Shown in pieces: positions 1 through 8,483 of a stretch of 44,194 nt of DNA. Source of the DNA: Neoroseomonas oryzicola. GTDB taxonomy: Bacteria > Pseudomonadota > Alphaproteobacteria > Acetobacterales > Acetobacteraceae. The stretch covers positions 89,988 to 134,181 of the forward strand of contig NZ_JAAVUP010000009.1 of NCBI RefSeq assembly GCF_012163135.1, given 5' to 3'. The first letter of the stretch is position 1. Every line of letters starts with the position of its first letter. Under the pieces are notes generated by a model, which saw nothing but the letters and a program-made list of their open reading frames with translations, made no database searches and had not been told where the DNA came from. The translations under genes and the position numbers were made by a program.

Positions 1-60
1 CCCCGCCCCCCCCCGGCGCCCCCCGACGCTGGGACGGGGGGGGGGGCGGGGGGGGGGGGG
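1..60. other. Low-complexity G/C run at window edge
   Basis: Almost pure runs of C followed by runs of G, with no coding or structural pattern. A similar run lies at the other end (about 44100-44150). Occurrence at both extremities of an otherwise normal sequence suggests assembly-edge or poly-G sequencing artefact and not biology. An ORF can be drawn through it but has no protein-like composition. Confidence 0.7.
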
Positions 61-116
61 TGGGGCCGGGTGCCGGGCCTAGGAATGCGCCGCGAGGCGC
101 ATTCCGGAACCCGCAC

Positions 117-995
117 TCAGCGCGTCGGCGTCGGCGGGTTGGTCGCGTAGTCGTAGAAGCCCTTGCCCGACTTGCGGCCGAGCCAGCCGGCCTCGACATA
201 CTTCGCGAGCAGCGGGGAGGGGCGGTACTTCGGATCGCCCAGCCCCTCGTGCAGCACCTTCATCACCGACAGCAGCGTGTCGAGGCCGACGAAGTCGGCG
301 AGCTGCAGCGGCCCCATCGGATGATTGGCGCCGAGCTTCATGCCCTCGTCGATCGCGGTGACGTCGCCCACGCCTTCCATCAGGGCCTGGATCGCCTCGT
401 TCAGCATCGGGCAGAGCACGCGGTTCACCACGAAGCCGGGCCAGTCCCCGGCGGCGACCGGCGTCTTGCCGAGCTTGCGCGCCAGTGCCTCGACCGCCGC
501 GGCGGTCGCGTCGTCGGTGGCCAGCCCGCGGATGATCTCGACCAGCTGCATCATCGGCACGGGGTTGAAGAAATGCATGCCGATGAAGCGCGCGGGCCGG
601 TCCGTCGCCGCGGCAAGGCGCGTGATCGGGATGGAGGAGGTGTTCGACGCCAGGATGGCGTCCGCCTTCAGCTTCGGCAGAAGACCCGCGTAGATCTTCT
701 TCTTCAGCTCCTCGTTCTCGGTCGCGGCCTCGATGACGATGTCGCAGTCGGCGAAGGCGTCGTTCGTCGTGGTGGTGGCGATGCGGGCGAGCGCGGCCGC
801 CTTGTCTTCGGCCGTGATGATCGCCTTCTTCACCTGGCGGTCCATGTTGCCGGACATGGTGGCCATCGCCTTGTCGAGGGCGGCCTGCTGCACGTCCATC
901 AGCACCACCGGCAGCCCGGCCAGCGCCGAGACATGGGCGATGCCGTTGCCCATCAGGCCTGCACCGATGACACCAACCTTCGCGATTTCAGCCAT
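117..995 (-). CDS. hbd: 3-hydroxybutyryl-CoA dehydrogenase
   Basis: A 292-residue 3-hydroxyacyl-CoA dehydrogenase that interconverts (S)-3-hydroxybutyryl-CoA and acetoacetyl-CoA with NAD(P). The N-terminal Rossmann fold has the dinucleotide motif GAGLMGNGIA (residues 11-20) and an acidic residue at the end of strand 2 (VLMD). Catalytic-site elements are SNTSS near 118-121, His141 in GMHFFNPVP and Glu153. The C-terminal helical domain carries FVVNRVLCPMLNEA and NHPMGPLQLADFVGLD. Length matches the stand-alone bacterial enzyme, without the fused hydratase of FadB. It is the last gene of the etfB-etfA-hbd set on the minus strand, 113 nt after etfA, consistent with short-chain acyl-CoA oxidation feeding ETF. 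Family assignment is secure; the in vivo direction (beta-oxidation or acetoacetyl-CoA reduction) is not determined. Confidence 0.95.
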   Translation of the reverse strand: MAEIAKVGVIGAGLMGNGIAHVSALAGLPVVLMDVQQAALDKAMATMSGNMDRQVKKAIITAEDKAAALARIATTTTNDAFADCDIVIEAATENEELKKKIYAGLLPKLKADAILASNTSSIPITRLAAATDRPARFIGMHFFNPVPMMQLVEIIRGLATDDATAAAVEALARKLGKTPVAAGDWPGFVVNRVLCPMLNEAIQALMEGVGDVTAIDEGMKLGANHPMGPLQLADFVGLDTLLSVMKVLHEGLGDPKYRPSPLLAKYVEAGWLGRKSGKGFYDYATNPPTPTR

Positions 996-1030
996 CTCAG
1001 GCCTCCTGATCAGGGTACGAAAAAGAAAAC

Positions 1031-1075
1031 GGGGGGAAGCGAACTTCCCCCCGTGCCACCCAACCTTCCTTGTGA
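1031..1075 (+). repeat. Dispersed G-stem hairpin repeat, copy A
   Basis: Perfect 9-bp stem GGGGGGAAG / CTTCCCCCC (1031-1039, 1044-1052) closed by a CGAA tetraloop, followed by a C-rich tail ending CAACCTTCCTTGTGAT. It lies between etfA and hbd, both of which read on the other strand, so in this copy the hairpin-then-tail order does not match a terminator of either neighbour. Related copies are at 18949, 19050 (minus), 22864 and about 37536. Confidence 0.75.
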
Positions 1076-1108
1076 TTCCGCAAACAAGGCTGCGGGGGCG
1101 CGTTCACG

Positions 1109-2032
1109 TCACTTGGACAGCTCGGCCTCGAGCTCCGGGACCGCCTTGAACAGGTCCGCCACCAGGCCGTAGTCGGCGACCTGGAAGATCGGCGCCTCCT
1201 CGTCCTTGTTGATGGCGACGATGACCTTGCTGTCCTTCATGCCCGCGAGGTGCTGGATGGCGCCCGAGATGCCGACGGCGATGTAGAGCTCCGGCGCGAC
1301 GATCTTGCCGGTCTGGCCGACCTGCATGTCGTTCGGCGCATAGCCCGCATCGACGGCGGCGCGGGACGCGCCCACCGCGGCGCCGAGCTTGTCGGCGACC
1401 GCCTCGAGGATCTTGAAGTTCTCCGAATTGGCCATCGCGCGGCCGCCCGAGATGACGATGCGCGCGGCGGTCAGTTCGGGGCGCTCGGACTTCACGATCT
1501 CGGCGCCGAGGAAGCTCGACAGGCCCGGATCGGCCGCGGCCGGCGCGGCCTCGACGGTGGCGGAACCGCCCTCGGCCGGGACCGGGTCGAAGGAGGCGGC
1601 GCGGACCGTGATGACCTTCTTCGCATCCGACGACTTCACAGTCGCCATCGCGTTGCCCGCATAGATCGGGCGGACGAAGGTGTCGGCATCCACCACGCCG
1701 GCGATGTCCGACAGGATCTGCACGTCGAGCAGCGCTGCGACGCGCGGCATCACGTTCTTGCCCGCGGCGGAGGCCGGGGCGAGCAGGTGCGAATATCCCG
1801 GCGCGAGCGCGACGAGCAGCGCCGCGAGCGGTTCGGCCAGCACGGGGCCGTCGCCACCGGTCAGGACCTTCGTCACACCCGGCAGCTTCGCCGCGGCGGC
1901 CGCACCGGCCGCGGCGCCGGGGCCGGCGACGAGCACATGCACTTCCCCGAGCTTGGACGCCGCGGCGACCGTGCTGCGCGTGGGCTGGGTGACGGCGCCG
2001 TCCTTGTGGTCGGCGAGAACGAGGACGGCCAT
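1109..2032 (-). CDS. etfA: Electron transfer flavoprotein subunit alpha
   Basis: A 307-residue ETF alpha subunit (EtfA/FixB family), which forms the FAD-containing heterodimer with EtfB and passes electrons from acyl-CoA dehydrogenases to ETF-ubiquinone oxidoreductase. The C-terminal FAD domain shows the signature [10 protein letters not shown] and then [20 protein letters not shown] followed by GAIQHLAGM, covering the region that contacts the flavin. Length is typical. The start at 2032 lies only 2 nt after the etfB stop, so the two are translated from one mRNA. hbd follows after a 113-nt gap containing a hairpin repeat. Confidence 0.96.
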   Translation of the reverse strand: MAVLVLADHKDGAVTQPTRSTVAAASKLGEVHVLVAGPGAAAGAAAAAKLPGVTKVLTGGDGPVLAEPLAALLVALAPGYSHLLAPASAAGKNVMPRVAALLDVQILSDIAGVVDADTFVRPIYAGNAMATVKSSDAKKVITVRAASFDPVPAEGGSATVEAAPAAADPGLSSFLGAEIVKSERPELTAARIVISGGRAMANSENFKILEAVADKLGAAVGASRAAVDAGYAPNDMQVGQTGKIVAPELYIAVGISGAIQHLAGMKDSKVIVAINKDEEAPIFQVADYGLVADLFKAVPELEAELSK

Positions 2033-2034
2033 GA

Positions 2035-2784
2035 TCAGATCACCTTCGCTTCGGTGCGCAGCTTCTCGACCAGCTCCTGCACGGAACCGACCTTCTTGCC
2101 GGCCTGGCGCTTCGCCGGTTCCTCGACCTTGAGCACGGTCAGGCGGGGCGTGACGTCGACGCCGAGGTCGCCCGGCTTCACCGTCTCGATCGGCTTCTTG
2201 CGCGCCTTCATGATGTTGGGCAGCGAGGCGTAGCGCGGCTCGTTCAGGCGCAGGTCGGTGGTCACGATCGCCGGCAGCTTGAGCGAGACGGTCTCGAGGC
2301 CGCCATCGACCTCGCGCGTCACCTTGAGATTGTCGCCGTCCTTCTCGACCTTCGAGGCGAAGGTGCCCTGGCCCCAGCCGAGAAGTGCCGCCAGCATCTG
2401 GCCGGTGGCGTTCATGTCGTCGTCGATCGCCTGCTTGCCGAGGATGACCAGCGCCGGGCCCTCCTTGTCGACGATCGCCTTCAGGATCTTCGCGACCGCC
2501 AACGGCTCGAGCGTGCCGTCGTGCTCGACCAGGATGCCGCGATCGGCACCCATGGCGAGCGCGGTGCGGATCTGCTCCTGCGCCGCGGAGGGTCCGGCGG
2601 AGATGGCGACGATCTCGGTCGCCACGCCCTTTTCCTTGAGGCGCACCGCTTCCTCGACCGCGATCTCGTCGAAGGGGTTCATGGACATCTTGACGTTCGC
2701 CGTCTCGACGCCCGTGCCGTCCGCCTTCACGCGGACCTTGACGTTGTAGTCGACCACCCGCTTGACGGGGACGAGGACCTTCAT
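2035..2784 (-). CDS. etfB: Electron transfer flavoprotein subunit beta
   Basis: A 249-residue ETF beta subunit, partner of EtfA in the soluble cytoplasmic electron carrier. The start was placed at the ATG giving [14 protein letters not shown], the usual EtfB N-terminus; an ORF extension of 11 residues upstream lacks family similarity. The adenine-nucleotide-binding region shows [18 protein letters not shown] followed by [14 protein letters not shown], the classic EtfB signature. First ETF gene on the minus strand, with etfA immediately downstream. No strong Shine-Dalgarno is seen before this ATG. Confidence 0.96.
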   Translation of the reverse strand: MKVLVPVKRVVDYNVKVRVKADGTGVETANVKMSMNPFDEIAVEEAVRLKEKGVATEIVAISAGPSAAQEQIRTALAMGADRGILVEHDGTLEPLAVAKILKAIVDKEGPALVILGKQAIDDDMNATGQMLAALLGWGQGTFASKVEKDGDNLKVTREVDGGLETVSLKLPAIVTTDLRLNEPRYASLPNIMKARKKPIETVKPGDLGVDVTPRLTVLKVEEPAKRQAGKKVGSVQELVEKLRTEAKVI

Positions 2785-2863
2785 GGCGTTACCGTGTGCC
2801 TTCCGGATTGGGCGCACGGCCCGGCCGCGCGCAGGGGGCGGAAAATACGGGGGTGACTTAAGC

Positions 2864-2878
2864 GGGGCAAGTTGCCCC
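2864..2878 (-). terminator. Small hairpin after the HIG1-like gene
   Basis: GGGGCAA and TTGCCCC form 7-bp arms separated by one base, directly at the stop codon of the minus-strand HIG1-like gene and upstream of etfB. There is no T tract, and steric limits shorten the usable stem to about 5-6 bp, so it may be a weak terminator or attenuator or be without function. Confidence 0.3.
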
Positions 2879-3081
2879 TACCGTTTCATCACCAGCAGCA
2901 GGATGGCAAAGAGGACCAGCGTCAGGGCCTGCAGGCCGATCCGCCATCGCATCAATTTGTTCGACCGTTCCCCGCCCGCCTTGGAGCCGGACATGCCGAG
3001 CACGCCCGACAGCAGCACGCCGAGGGTGGCGAGCATGGACAGGGCGACGAGGATCGTCAGGAACGTGACCATGGCGTTCAC
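2878..3081 (-). CDS. HIG1-domain twin transmembrane protein
   Basis: A 67-residue protein with two hydrophobic segments (about 5-27 and 47-66) joined by a short polar loop containing NKLMRWRIGLQ. This layout and the basic R-x-x-x-Q stretch before helix 2 match the bacterial HIG_1_N (hypoxia-induced gene 1) family, often annotated as twin transmembrane protein. It sits just upstream of etfB on the same strand, a neighbourhood I recall from other alphaproteobacteria. In mitochondria HIG1 proteins associate with respiratory supercomplexes; a role near the respiratory chain here is inference. Too small for motif-based certainty. Confidence 0.7.
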   Translation of the reverse strand: MNAMVTFLTILVALSMLATLGVLLSGVLGMSGSKAGGERSNKLMRWRIGLQALTLVLFAILLLVMKR

Positions 3082-3092
3082 CTAGCGCGGTT

Positions 3093-4301
3093 TCAGCCCC
3101 TGGCAACAGTCCCCGCGCCGCGGACCAGCGATGCGCCGATCAGGGCGGTGACCACGCAGAAGCCGAAGCCCAGAGCATAGCCGCCCGAGGCCTGGACCAT
3201 CAGCGTGAAGAGCGGCGGGCCCACCAGCATGCAGGCCCCGAAGACGAAGCCGGCCGCCGCCGTGGTCGCGCCGACCTTGCCCGGTTCGGCGAGGCGCGCG
3301 GTCTCGGCCAGGAACACCCCGTTCCAGCCGATCGCCGTCGCGCCCATGCCCATTCCGGCCAGGGTCAGGATGAATCCCGGCCAGCCGGGGCCGGAAAGCA
3401 GCAGCGCCAGGCCCGAGGCCGCCGCCGCGATCCCGAGCCCGCGCAGCACCGGCGCCGCGCCCACCCGGTCTGCGACCAGCCCCCAGGCGACGCGCCCCAC
3501 GACGCCGGCGGCCTGGGCGAGAGCCAGGCGGAACCCGGCCTCGGTCAGCGGCACGCCCAGCGCCTCGACCTGGAAGACCACGAAAAAGGAGGAAAAGCAG
3601 AACTGGGAGATGCCGTAGAGCGCCGACATCACCGTCATCCGCCGCAGGATCGGCGCGGTGCGCAGGATCGCGAGGCTGCCCAGCGCCGCCCCCCAGGCCG
3701 CCCGCAGGTTGCCGATCGCGGCCGAGCGGTTCCGTTCCGCATCGAGCGGCCCGCGCAGCGGCTGCAGCAGCAGCGCCATGGCCGCCAGCAGCGCCGCGAC
3801 CGCCAGGATCCCGGCCCGCCAGCCGAAGGCGATGGCGATGACCGGGGTGATGGCCGCGATCAGCATCGACCCCGCCGGCACCCCGCATTGCTTGAGGCTG
3901 AAGATCAGTGCCCGCCGGTTGGGCGGCGCCTTCTGGGCCAGCAGGTGGCTGCCGGCCGGGGTGACCGGCCCATGCCCGATGCCGCAGGCGAGCGCCGAGA
4001 CCGCGAGTGCTGCCGGATGGGCCAGCACCGTCAGGGCGATCGACACGGCGCAGATCGCAAGCCCCCCCTGGAGGACCCGGATCCCGCCGTAGCGGTGGAT
4101 GAAGGCCCCGGCCAGGGGCCCCGAGATCAGGGCGCCACCATAGACCAGCGCCGTATGCACCCCGGCCAGTGCCGCAGGAATGCCAGCTTCGGCCGCTATC
4201 GCGGGGGCGAGGACCGGGACGGCGATGAAGACGCCCATGCCGGCGAGATGCGTGCCCAGCAGGGCGACCATCACGGTCCAGACGGAAGGAGAGTGACTCA
4301 T
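3093..4301 (-). CDS. MFS transporter
   Basis: A 402-residue major facilitator superfamily permease with about 12 predicted membrane helices. The start at 4301 gives MSHSPSVWTVMVALLGTHL; the open frame continues far upstream through the antisense of the MscS gene, but that part has no membrane character. An MFS-like loop with basic residues after helix 2 (AGAFIHRYGGIRVLQGG) and GRVAWGLVADRVG in the second half are typical. Substrate is unknown. It is divergent from the MscS gene with 90 nt between starts, and its start codon abuts a CTGC-rich motif (4302-4315). Confidence 0.85.
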   Translation of the reverse strand: MSHSPSVWTVMVALLGTHLAGMGVFIAVPVLAPAIAAEAGIPAALAGVHTALVYGGALISGPLAGAFIHRYGGIRVLQGGLAICAVSIALTVLAHPAALAVSALACGIGHGPVTPAGSHLLAQKAPPNRRALIFSLKQCGVPAGSMLIAAITPVIAIAFGWRAGILAVAALLAAMALLLQPLRGPLDAERNRSAAIGNLRAAWGAALGSLAILRTAPILRRMTVMSALYGISQFCFSSFFVVFQVEALGVPLTEAGFRLALAQAAGVVGRVAWGLVADRVGAAPVLRGLGIAAAASGLALLLSGPGWPGFILTLAGMGMGATAIGWNGVFLAETARLAEPGKVGATTAAAGFVFGACMLVGPPLFTLMVQASGGYALGFGFCVVTALIGASLVRGAGTVARG

Positions 4302-4391
4302 GCTGCGGTGCAATGCTGGACCCGGTCCCGCCGATCGGCAACCGGGCTGTCCCGGCTTGACCCGACACGGCCGGATGGGGTCCCTGCCGGC

Positions 4392-6908
4392 ATGACCCGT
4401 TTCAACCGGTTCCTCCTCGCGATCCTGTGTGTGCTGGTGGTCGCCTCGGCGGTGCGGCTCGCGGCCCAGACCGTGCCGGTCGAGGCCCCGGAGCCCGAGC
4501 CCGCGGAAACCACCGCCCCGGCCACCGTCGCCCCGCCGCCGGCCCCGGCGCCGCCCGCGCGCCCGGCTGCGCCCGCCGCCGAGCCGCGCCGGGCGGCCAC
4601 GCCGCCGCGCCAGGCCCAGCCGCAGCCGCACACGCCCGCGCCGGCCCCCGCGCCGGTCGCGGCCCCTGCCGCCGGCGTGCCCTCGGGCGAGGCCGAGCGC
4701 CTGCTGCGCCTGCTGCAGGACGATGCCCGCCGCGCCGAACTGATCCGCAACCTCCAGGCCCTGACCGCGGCCGCCGGCGGCGCCGCGGCCACCACCGCTG
4801 CCCCCGCCCCCGCCGCGCCGGCACCCGCCGCCGCACCCGCCCCGGCGGCCGAGGCCCCGAACGGCGCCGCCCAGCCCGCCACGCCGGACATCCTCGCCCC
4901 CAACACGCTGGGGGCCCAGCTGCTGCAGGGCGCCCAGCAGCGGCTGTCGGCCATGACCGAGCAGGTGGTCGGGGCGGCGCAGGCCATCGCGGACCTCCCC
5001 TCCCTGTTCGCCTGGGTCTCGTCCATGGCGCGGGACCCGGTGACGCAGTTCCGCGTCATCGACGCCTCGTGGAAACTGCTGCTGGTGCTCGGCCTTGGCC
5101 TGTTCGCCGAATGGGCGACCGCGCGGCTGCTGACCCGGGTACGCGACGGGCTCGATTCGCGTGCGCCGGCCGAAGGCGAGGCGTTCTCCTGGCTGCGCAA
5201 GGTGCCGCTGGTGGTCGCACGGCTCGGGCTCGACCTGGTGCCGATCGCTTCCTTCGCCATCGTCTCCTACGGGCTGATCGGCGCGGTGCAGCCGCTGCCG
5301 ACGACCGAACTCGTCATGCTCACGGTCAACAACACCTACATGGCCTCGCGCGCGGTGATGGTGACCTCGCGGATGCTGCTCTCGCCGGCCTCGCCGATGC
5401 TGCGGTTGCTGCCCGTGGCCGACGAGACGGCGGCCTACATCACCGTCTGGCTGCGGCGGATCACCTTCGTCCTCGTCGTCGGCTACGCGGTTGCCGAGGC
5501 CGGGCTGCAGTTCGGCCTGCCCTGGACGGCGTACGATTCGATCCTGCGCGTCTGCCTGCTGCTGGTGACGCTCTTCCTCATCATCGTCATCCTGCAGAAC
5601 CGCACCGCCGTGTCGGACGTCCTCCGCGCGCCGGAGGCCGCCGAGGGGACGCATGTCGAATCGGCGCGCCGCTTCCTCCGCGCCGCGCGCGACCGCGCCG
5701 CCGAGGTCTGGCACATCCTGGCGATCGCCTGGCTGATCGCCGCCTGGGGCGTCTGGGCCCTGGAGGTGCAGGGCGGCTTCTGGCGGCTGGCGCGCGTCTC
5801 GCTCGTGACGCTCGCCGTGCTCATCGTGGCGCGCCTGCTGGACGTCGGCATGCGGCGGGCGCTGGCGCGCGCCTTCCGCATCACGCCCGACCTGGCGCGC
5901 CGCTACCCTGGGCTGGAGGCGCGGGCGAACCGCTACCTGCCGATCCTCAAGGGCACGCTCTCCTCCCTGCTTGGCGGCCTCACCGTCCTCCTCCTGCTCG
6001 AAGCCTGGGGATTGGACGCCTTCGCCTGGTTCGGCGCGGGCCAACTCGGCAACCGGCTGGTCGGGTCGCTCGCCTCGATCGGGTTCACGCTGGCGATCGC
6101 GCTGGCGGCGTGGGAGGCGGCGAATGCCGCCATCCAGCGCCACCTCGAGAAACTGTCGCGCGACGCCAAGGCGGCGCGCAGCGCCCGCGTGCGCACCCTG
6201 CTGCCGATGCTGCGCACGGCGCTGATGATCACCATCGTCGTCATCTCGGGCTTCATCGTGCTGACCGAGATCGGGGTGAACGTCGCCCCGCTGATCGCCG
6301 GTGCCGGTGTCGTCGGTATCGCCATCGGCTTCGGGTCCCAGACGCTGGTGCGCGACATCATCACCGGCATCTTCCTGCTGTTCGAGGATGCGCTGGCGGT
6401 GGGCGACGTGGTGCAGGTCGGCGGCCTGTCGGGCGTGGTCGAGCAGTTGTCGATCCGTTCGATCAAGCTGCGCGCGCAGGACGGCAGCCTGCACATCATC
6501 CCCTTCAGCGCCGTGACCACCGTGACCAACATGACGCGCGACTTCGCCTTCGCCGTCCTCGACGTCTCGGTCGCCTATGGCGAGGACACCGACCGCGTGG
6601 CCGAGGTGCTGCGCGACATCGCGACCGAGATGCGCGAGGACGTGAAGTGGCGCCCGGCCATCCGCGACGACCTCGACATCCTCGGCGTCGAGCGCCTGGC
6701 CGATTCCGGCGTCATCATGCGCGTTCGGCTGAAGACCGAGCCGTCCCAGCGCTGGGCGGTGGCGCGCGAGATGAACCGCCGCATCAAGAAGCGCTTCGAC
6801 GAGCTCGGCATCGAGATCCCCTATCCGCACCAGAAGCTGGTGCTGGAACGGACCGAGGCGCGGCACCCGGTCGAGACCGGGCCGACTGCCACCGCGGCCG
6901 AGGCGTGA
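4392..6908 (+). CDS. Large MscS-family mechanosensitive ion channel
   Basis: An 838-residue inner-membrane channel of the large MscS class. Residues 1-25 look like a signal peptide ending AAQT, followed by a Pro/Ala-rich stretch (about 28-165), helical periplasmic-type sequence, then many membrane helices. The conserved MscS pore-lining helix and beta domain are at about 635-700: VAPLIAGAGVVGIAIGFGSQ, TLVRDIITGIFLLFEDALAVGD, then GGLSGVVEQLSIRSIKLRAQD and HIIPFSAVTTVTN. A C-terminal alpha/beta domain ends in PYPHQKL, usual for the family. The start was chosen at the ATG before a hydrophobic signal; the frame is open further upstream but lacks sense. Its stop overlaps the next gene's start (ATGA), so the two are probably cotranscribed. 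Role: release of solutes on hypo-osmotic shock (family knowledge). Confidence 0.93.
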   Translation: MTRFNRFLLAILCVLVVASAVRLAAQTVPVEAPEPEPAETTAPATVAPPPAPAPPARPAAPAAEPRRAATPPRQAQPQPHTPAPAPAPVAAPAAGVPSGEAERLLRLLQDDARRAELIRNLQALTAAAGGAAATTAAPAPAAPAPAAAPAPAAEAPNGAAQPATPDILAPNTLGAQLLQGAQQRLSAMTEQVVGAAQAIADLPSLFAWVSSMARDPVTQFRVIDASWKLLLVLGLGLFAEWATARLLTRVRDGLDSRAPAEGEAFSWLRKVPLVVARLGLDLVPIASFAIVSYGLIGAVQPLPTTELVMLTVNNTYMASRAVMVTSRMLLSPASPMLRLLPVADETAAYITVWLRRITFVLVVGYAVAEAGLQFGLPWTAYDSILRVCLLLVTLFLIIVILQNRTAVSDVLRAPEAAEGTHVESARRFLRAARDRAAEVWHILAIAWLIAAWGVWALEVQGGFWRLARVSLVTLAVLIVARLLDVGMRRALARAFRITPDLARRYPGLEARANRYLPILKGTLSSLLGGLTVLLLLEAWGLDAFAWFGAGQLGNRLVGSLASIGFTLAIALAAWEAANAAIQRHLEKLSRDAKAARSARVRTLLPMLRTALMITIVVISGFIVLTEIGVNVAPLIAGAGVVGIAIGFGSQTLVRDIITGIFLLFEDALAVGDVVQVGGLSGVVEQLSIRSIKLRAQDGSLHIIPFSAVTTVTNMTRDFAFAVLDVSVAYGEDTDRVAEVLRDIATEMREDVKWRPAIRDDLDILGVERLADSGVIMRVRLKTEPSQRWAVAREMNRRIKKRFDELGIEIPYPHQKLVLERTEARHPVETGPTATAAEA

Positions 6909-8422
6909 TGCGGCCGCCGCGCATCGCCCTCGGGGCCTTCATGCTGGAGAGCAACGGCCACGCCCCGCCCGCGACGCGGGCGGAGTTCGAGGCCGCCTGC
7001 TGGCTCGAGGGCGCGGCGCTCGACGCCGACCTCGCCCGCCCCGCGCCGCGGGCGCCCACGCCGCTGACCGGCTTCATCCGCGCCATGGATGCCGGCAAGC
7101 CCTGGACGCCGGTGCCCCTGCTGGCCGCGGCGGCCGGCGCCTCCGGCCCGGTCGAGCAGGAGGTCTTCGACGACTACGTCCAGCGGCTCGAGGCGGCGCT
7201 GCGCGCGGCCCTGCCGCTTGACGGCGTCTTCCTCGCCCTGCATGGGGCGGCGACGGCGACGGTGGAGGTCGACCCCGACGGCGTGCTGCTCGCGCGGGTG
7301 CGGGCCGTGGTGGGGCCCGACGTGCCGGTGATCGCGACGCTCGACCTGCATGCGAATGTCTCGCGCGCCATGGTCGACCATGCGGACCTGCTGGTCGCCT
7401 ACCTGACCAACCCGCATGTCGACATGCTGGCGCGCGGCGCCGAATCGGCCGCGGCGATGCGCGCCATGCTCGGCGGCCTGCGCCCGCGCGCGGGCTTCGT
7501 GAAGCTGCCGATGATCCCGCCGGCGACCAGCCAGAACACCGATGGCGGGCCCTATGCGGACGCCATCGCCCATGGCCGGTCCCTCCTCGACCACGAGGTG
7601 ATGAACGTCTCCATCTCCTCGGGTTTCTCGCTCGGCGACACGCCGAAGAACGGGCTGTCGGTGCTGGTGACGACGCGCACCGATGCCGCGCGCGCCCAGC
7701 AGGTCGCGGAGGAGATCGCGCGCTTCATCTGGTCCTCCCGCGGGCGCTGGGTGGCGAGCCTGCTGCCGCTGACGGAAGCGGTGCGGCGCGCGCGCGCGGT
7801 GGGCGCGGACCGGCGGGCGGCGCCGCTGCTCTTCGCCGATGTCGCGGACAATCCGGGCGGCGGCGGGCGCGGCAACACCACCTGGATCCTCGAGGCCTTC
7901 CACGCCGGCGGGGTCGAGGGCGCCGTGCTCGGCGTCTTCAACGACCCGGAACTCGCGGCCGAGGCGCATCTCCTCGGCCCCGGCGCCGCCTTCACCGCGC
8001 GCTTCAACCGCGCCGAGACGCATCCGCTCTCCCACGCCTTCGCGGCACCTGCGGTGGTCGAGGCGCTGCACGACGGGCACATCACCGGGCGGCGGGGCAT
8101 CTATGCGGGGCGCGAGGTCGACCTCGGGCCAATGGCGCTGCTGCGCCTGGGCGGGCTGCGCGTCGCGGTCGCGACCAACCGTCGGCAATTGTGCGAACCC
8201 GCGATGCTCGAGGCGCTCGGCGTCGACATCGTGCAGGTGCGTAGCCTGGTGGTGAAGTCGCGCGGGCATTTCCGCGCCGGCTTCGACGAGCACTTCACCG
8301 CCGACCGCATCCTCGAGGTCGACGTGCCGGGGCTCACGACGGTGATGCTGGACCGCGTCCCCTGGCGGCAGGTGCCGCGGCCGATCTGGCCGCTCGACCC
8401 GGCGATGGAGTGGGTGCCCTAG
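6908..8422 (+). CDS. M81 family metallopeptidase (MlrC-like)
   Basis: A 504-residue protein of peptidase family M81, related to microcystinase MlrC. The N-terminal half shows GVFLALHGAATA and ATLDLHANVS, with NPHVDMLARG following; these His/Asp clusters are the expected metal-binding region. The C-terminal domain shows LLFADVADNPGGGGRGNTTW, another hallmark of the family. The start overlaps the MscS stop by one base (TGATG), implying translational coupling. Homologues are annotated as MlrC C-terminal proteins and occur widely in Rhodospirillales and Burkholderiales, generally without known substrate; microcystin degradation should not be assumed here. Confidence 0.9.
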   Translation: MRPPRIALGAFMLESNGHAPPATRAEFEAACWLEGAALDADLARPAPRAPTPLTGFIRAMDAGKPWTPVPLLAAAAGASGPVEQEVFDDYVQRLEAALRAALPLDGVFLALHGAATATVEVDPDGVLLARVRAVVGPDVPVIATLDLHANVSRAMVDHADLLVAYLTNPHVDMLARGAESAAAMRAMLGGLRPRAGFVKLPMIPPATSQNTDGGPYADAIAHGRSLLDHEVMNVSISSGFSLGDTPKNGLSVLVTTRTDAARAQQVAEEIARFIWSSRGRWVASLLPLTEAVRRARAVGADRRAAPLLFADVADNPGGGGRGNTTWILEAFHAGGVEGAVLGVFNDPELAAEAHLLGPGAAFTARFNRAETHPLSHAFAAPAVVEALHDGHITGRRGIYAGREVDLGPMALLRLGGLRVAVATNRRQLCEPAMLEALGVDIVQVRSLVVKSRGHFRAGFDEHFTADRILEVDVPGLTTVMLDRVPWRQVPRPIWPLDPAMEWVP

Positions 8423-8483
8423 CCGCTCATCCGCTTGGACAGGGTGGGCGCCGCGCGGAATACTCCCGGACGGAGGAACCGCG

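Noticed and set aside
1..60. Poly-C/poly-G run as a telomere-like or recombination element
   Set aside because: Located at the very edge, matched by a similar run at the other edge; artefact is the simpler explanation.
60..1172. Plus-strand 370-codon frame over hbd
   Set aside because: Antisense shadow of 3-hydroxybutyryl-CoA dehydrogenase, starting inside the low-complexity run; Arg/Gly/His-rich with no domain.
4302..4391. PhaR-type site between MFS and MscS genes
   Set aside because: CTGC-GGT-GCAA is only a partial match (10 of 15 to the patatin palindrome) and is not symmetric, so it is not called as a feature.
3093..6866. A 1257-codon minus-strand open frame spanning the MFS and MscS genes
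   Set aside because: Only the last 402 codons (from 4301 down) encode a real MFS protein. The rest is antisense to the MscS channel, lacks hydrophobic patterning and is Arg/Gly/His-biased, a usual product of very high GC.
6908..8422. Specific assignment of the M81 protein as microcystinase
   Set aside because: The family is broad and no mlrA, mlrB or mlrD genes are nearby.
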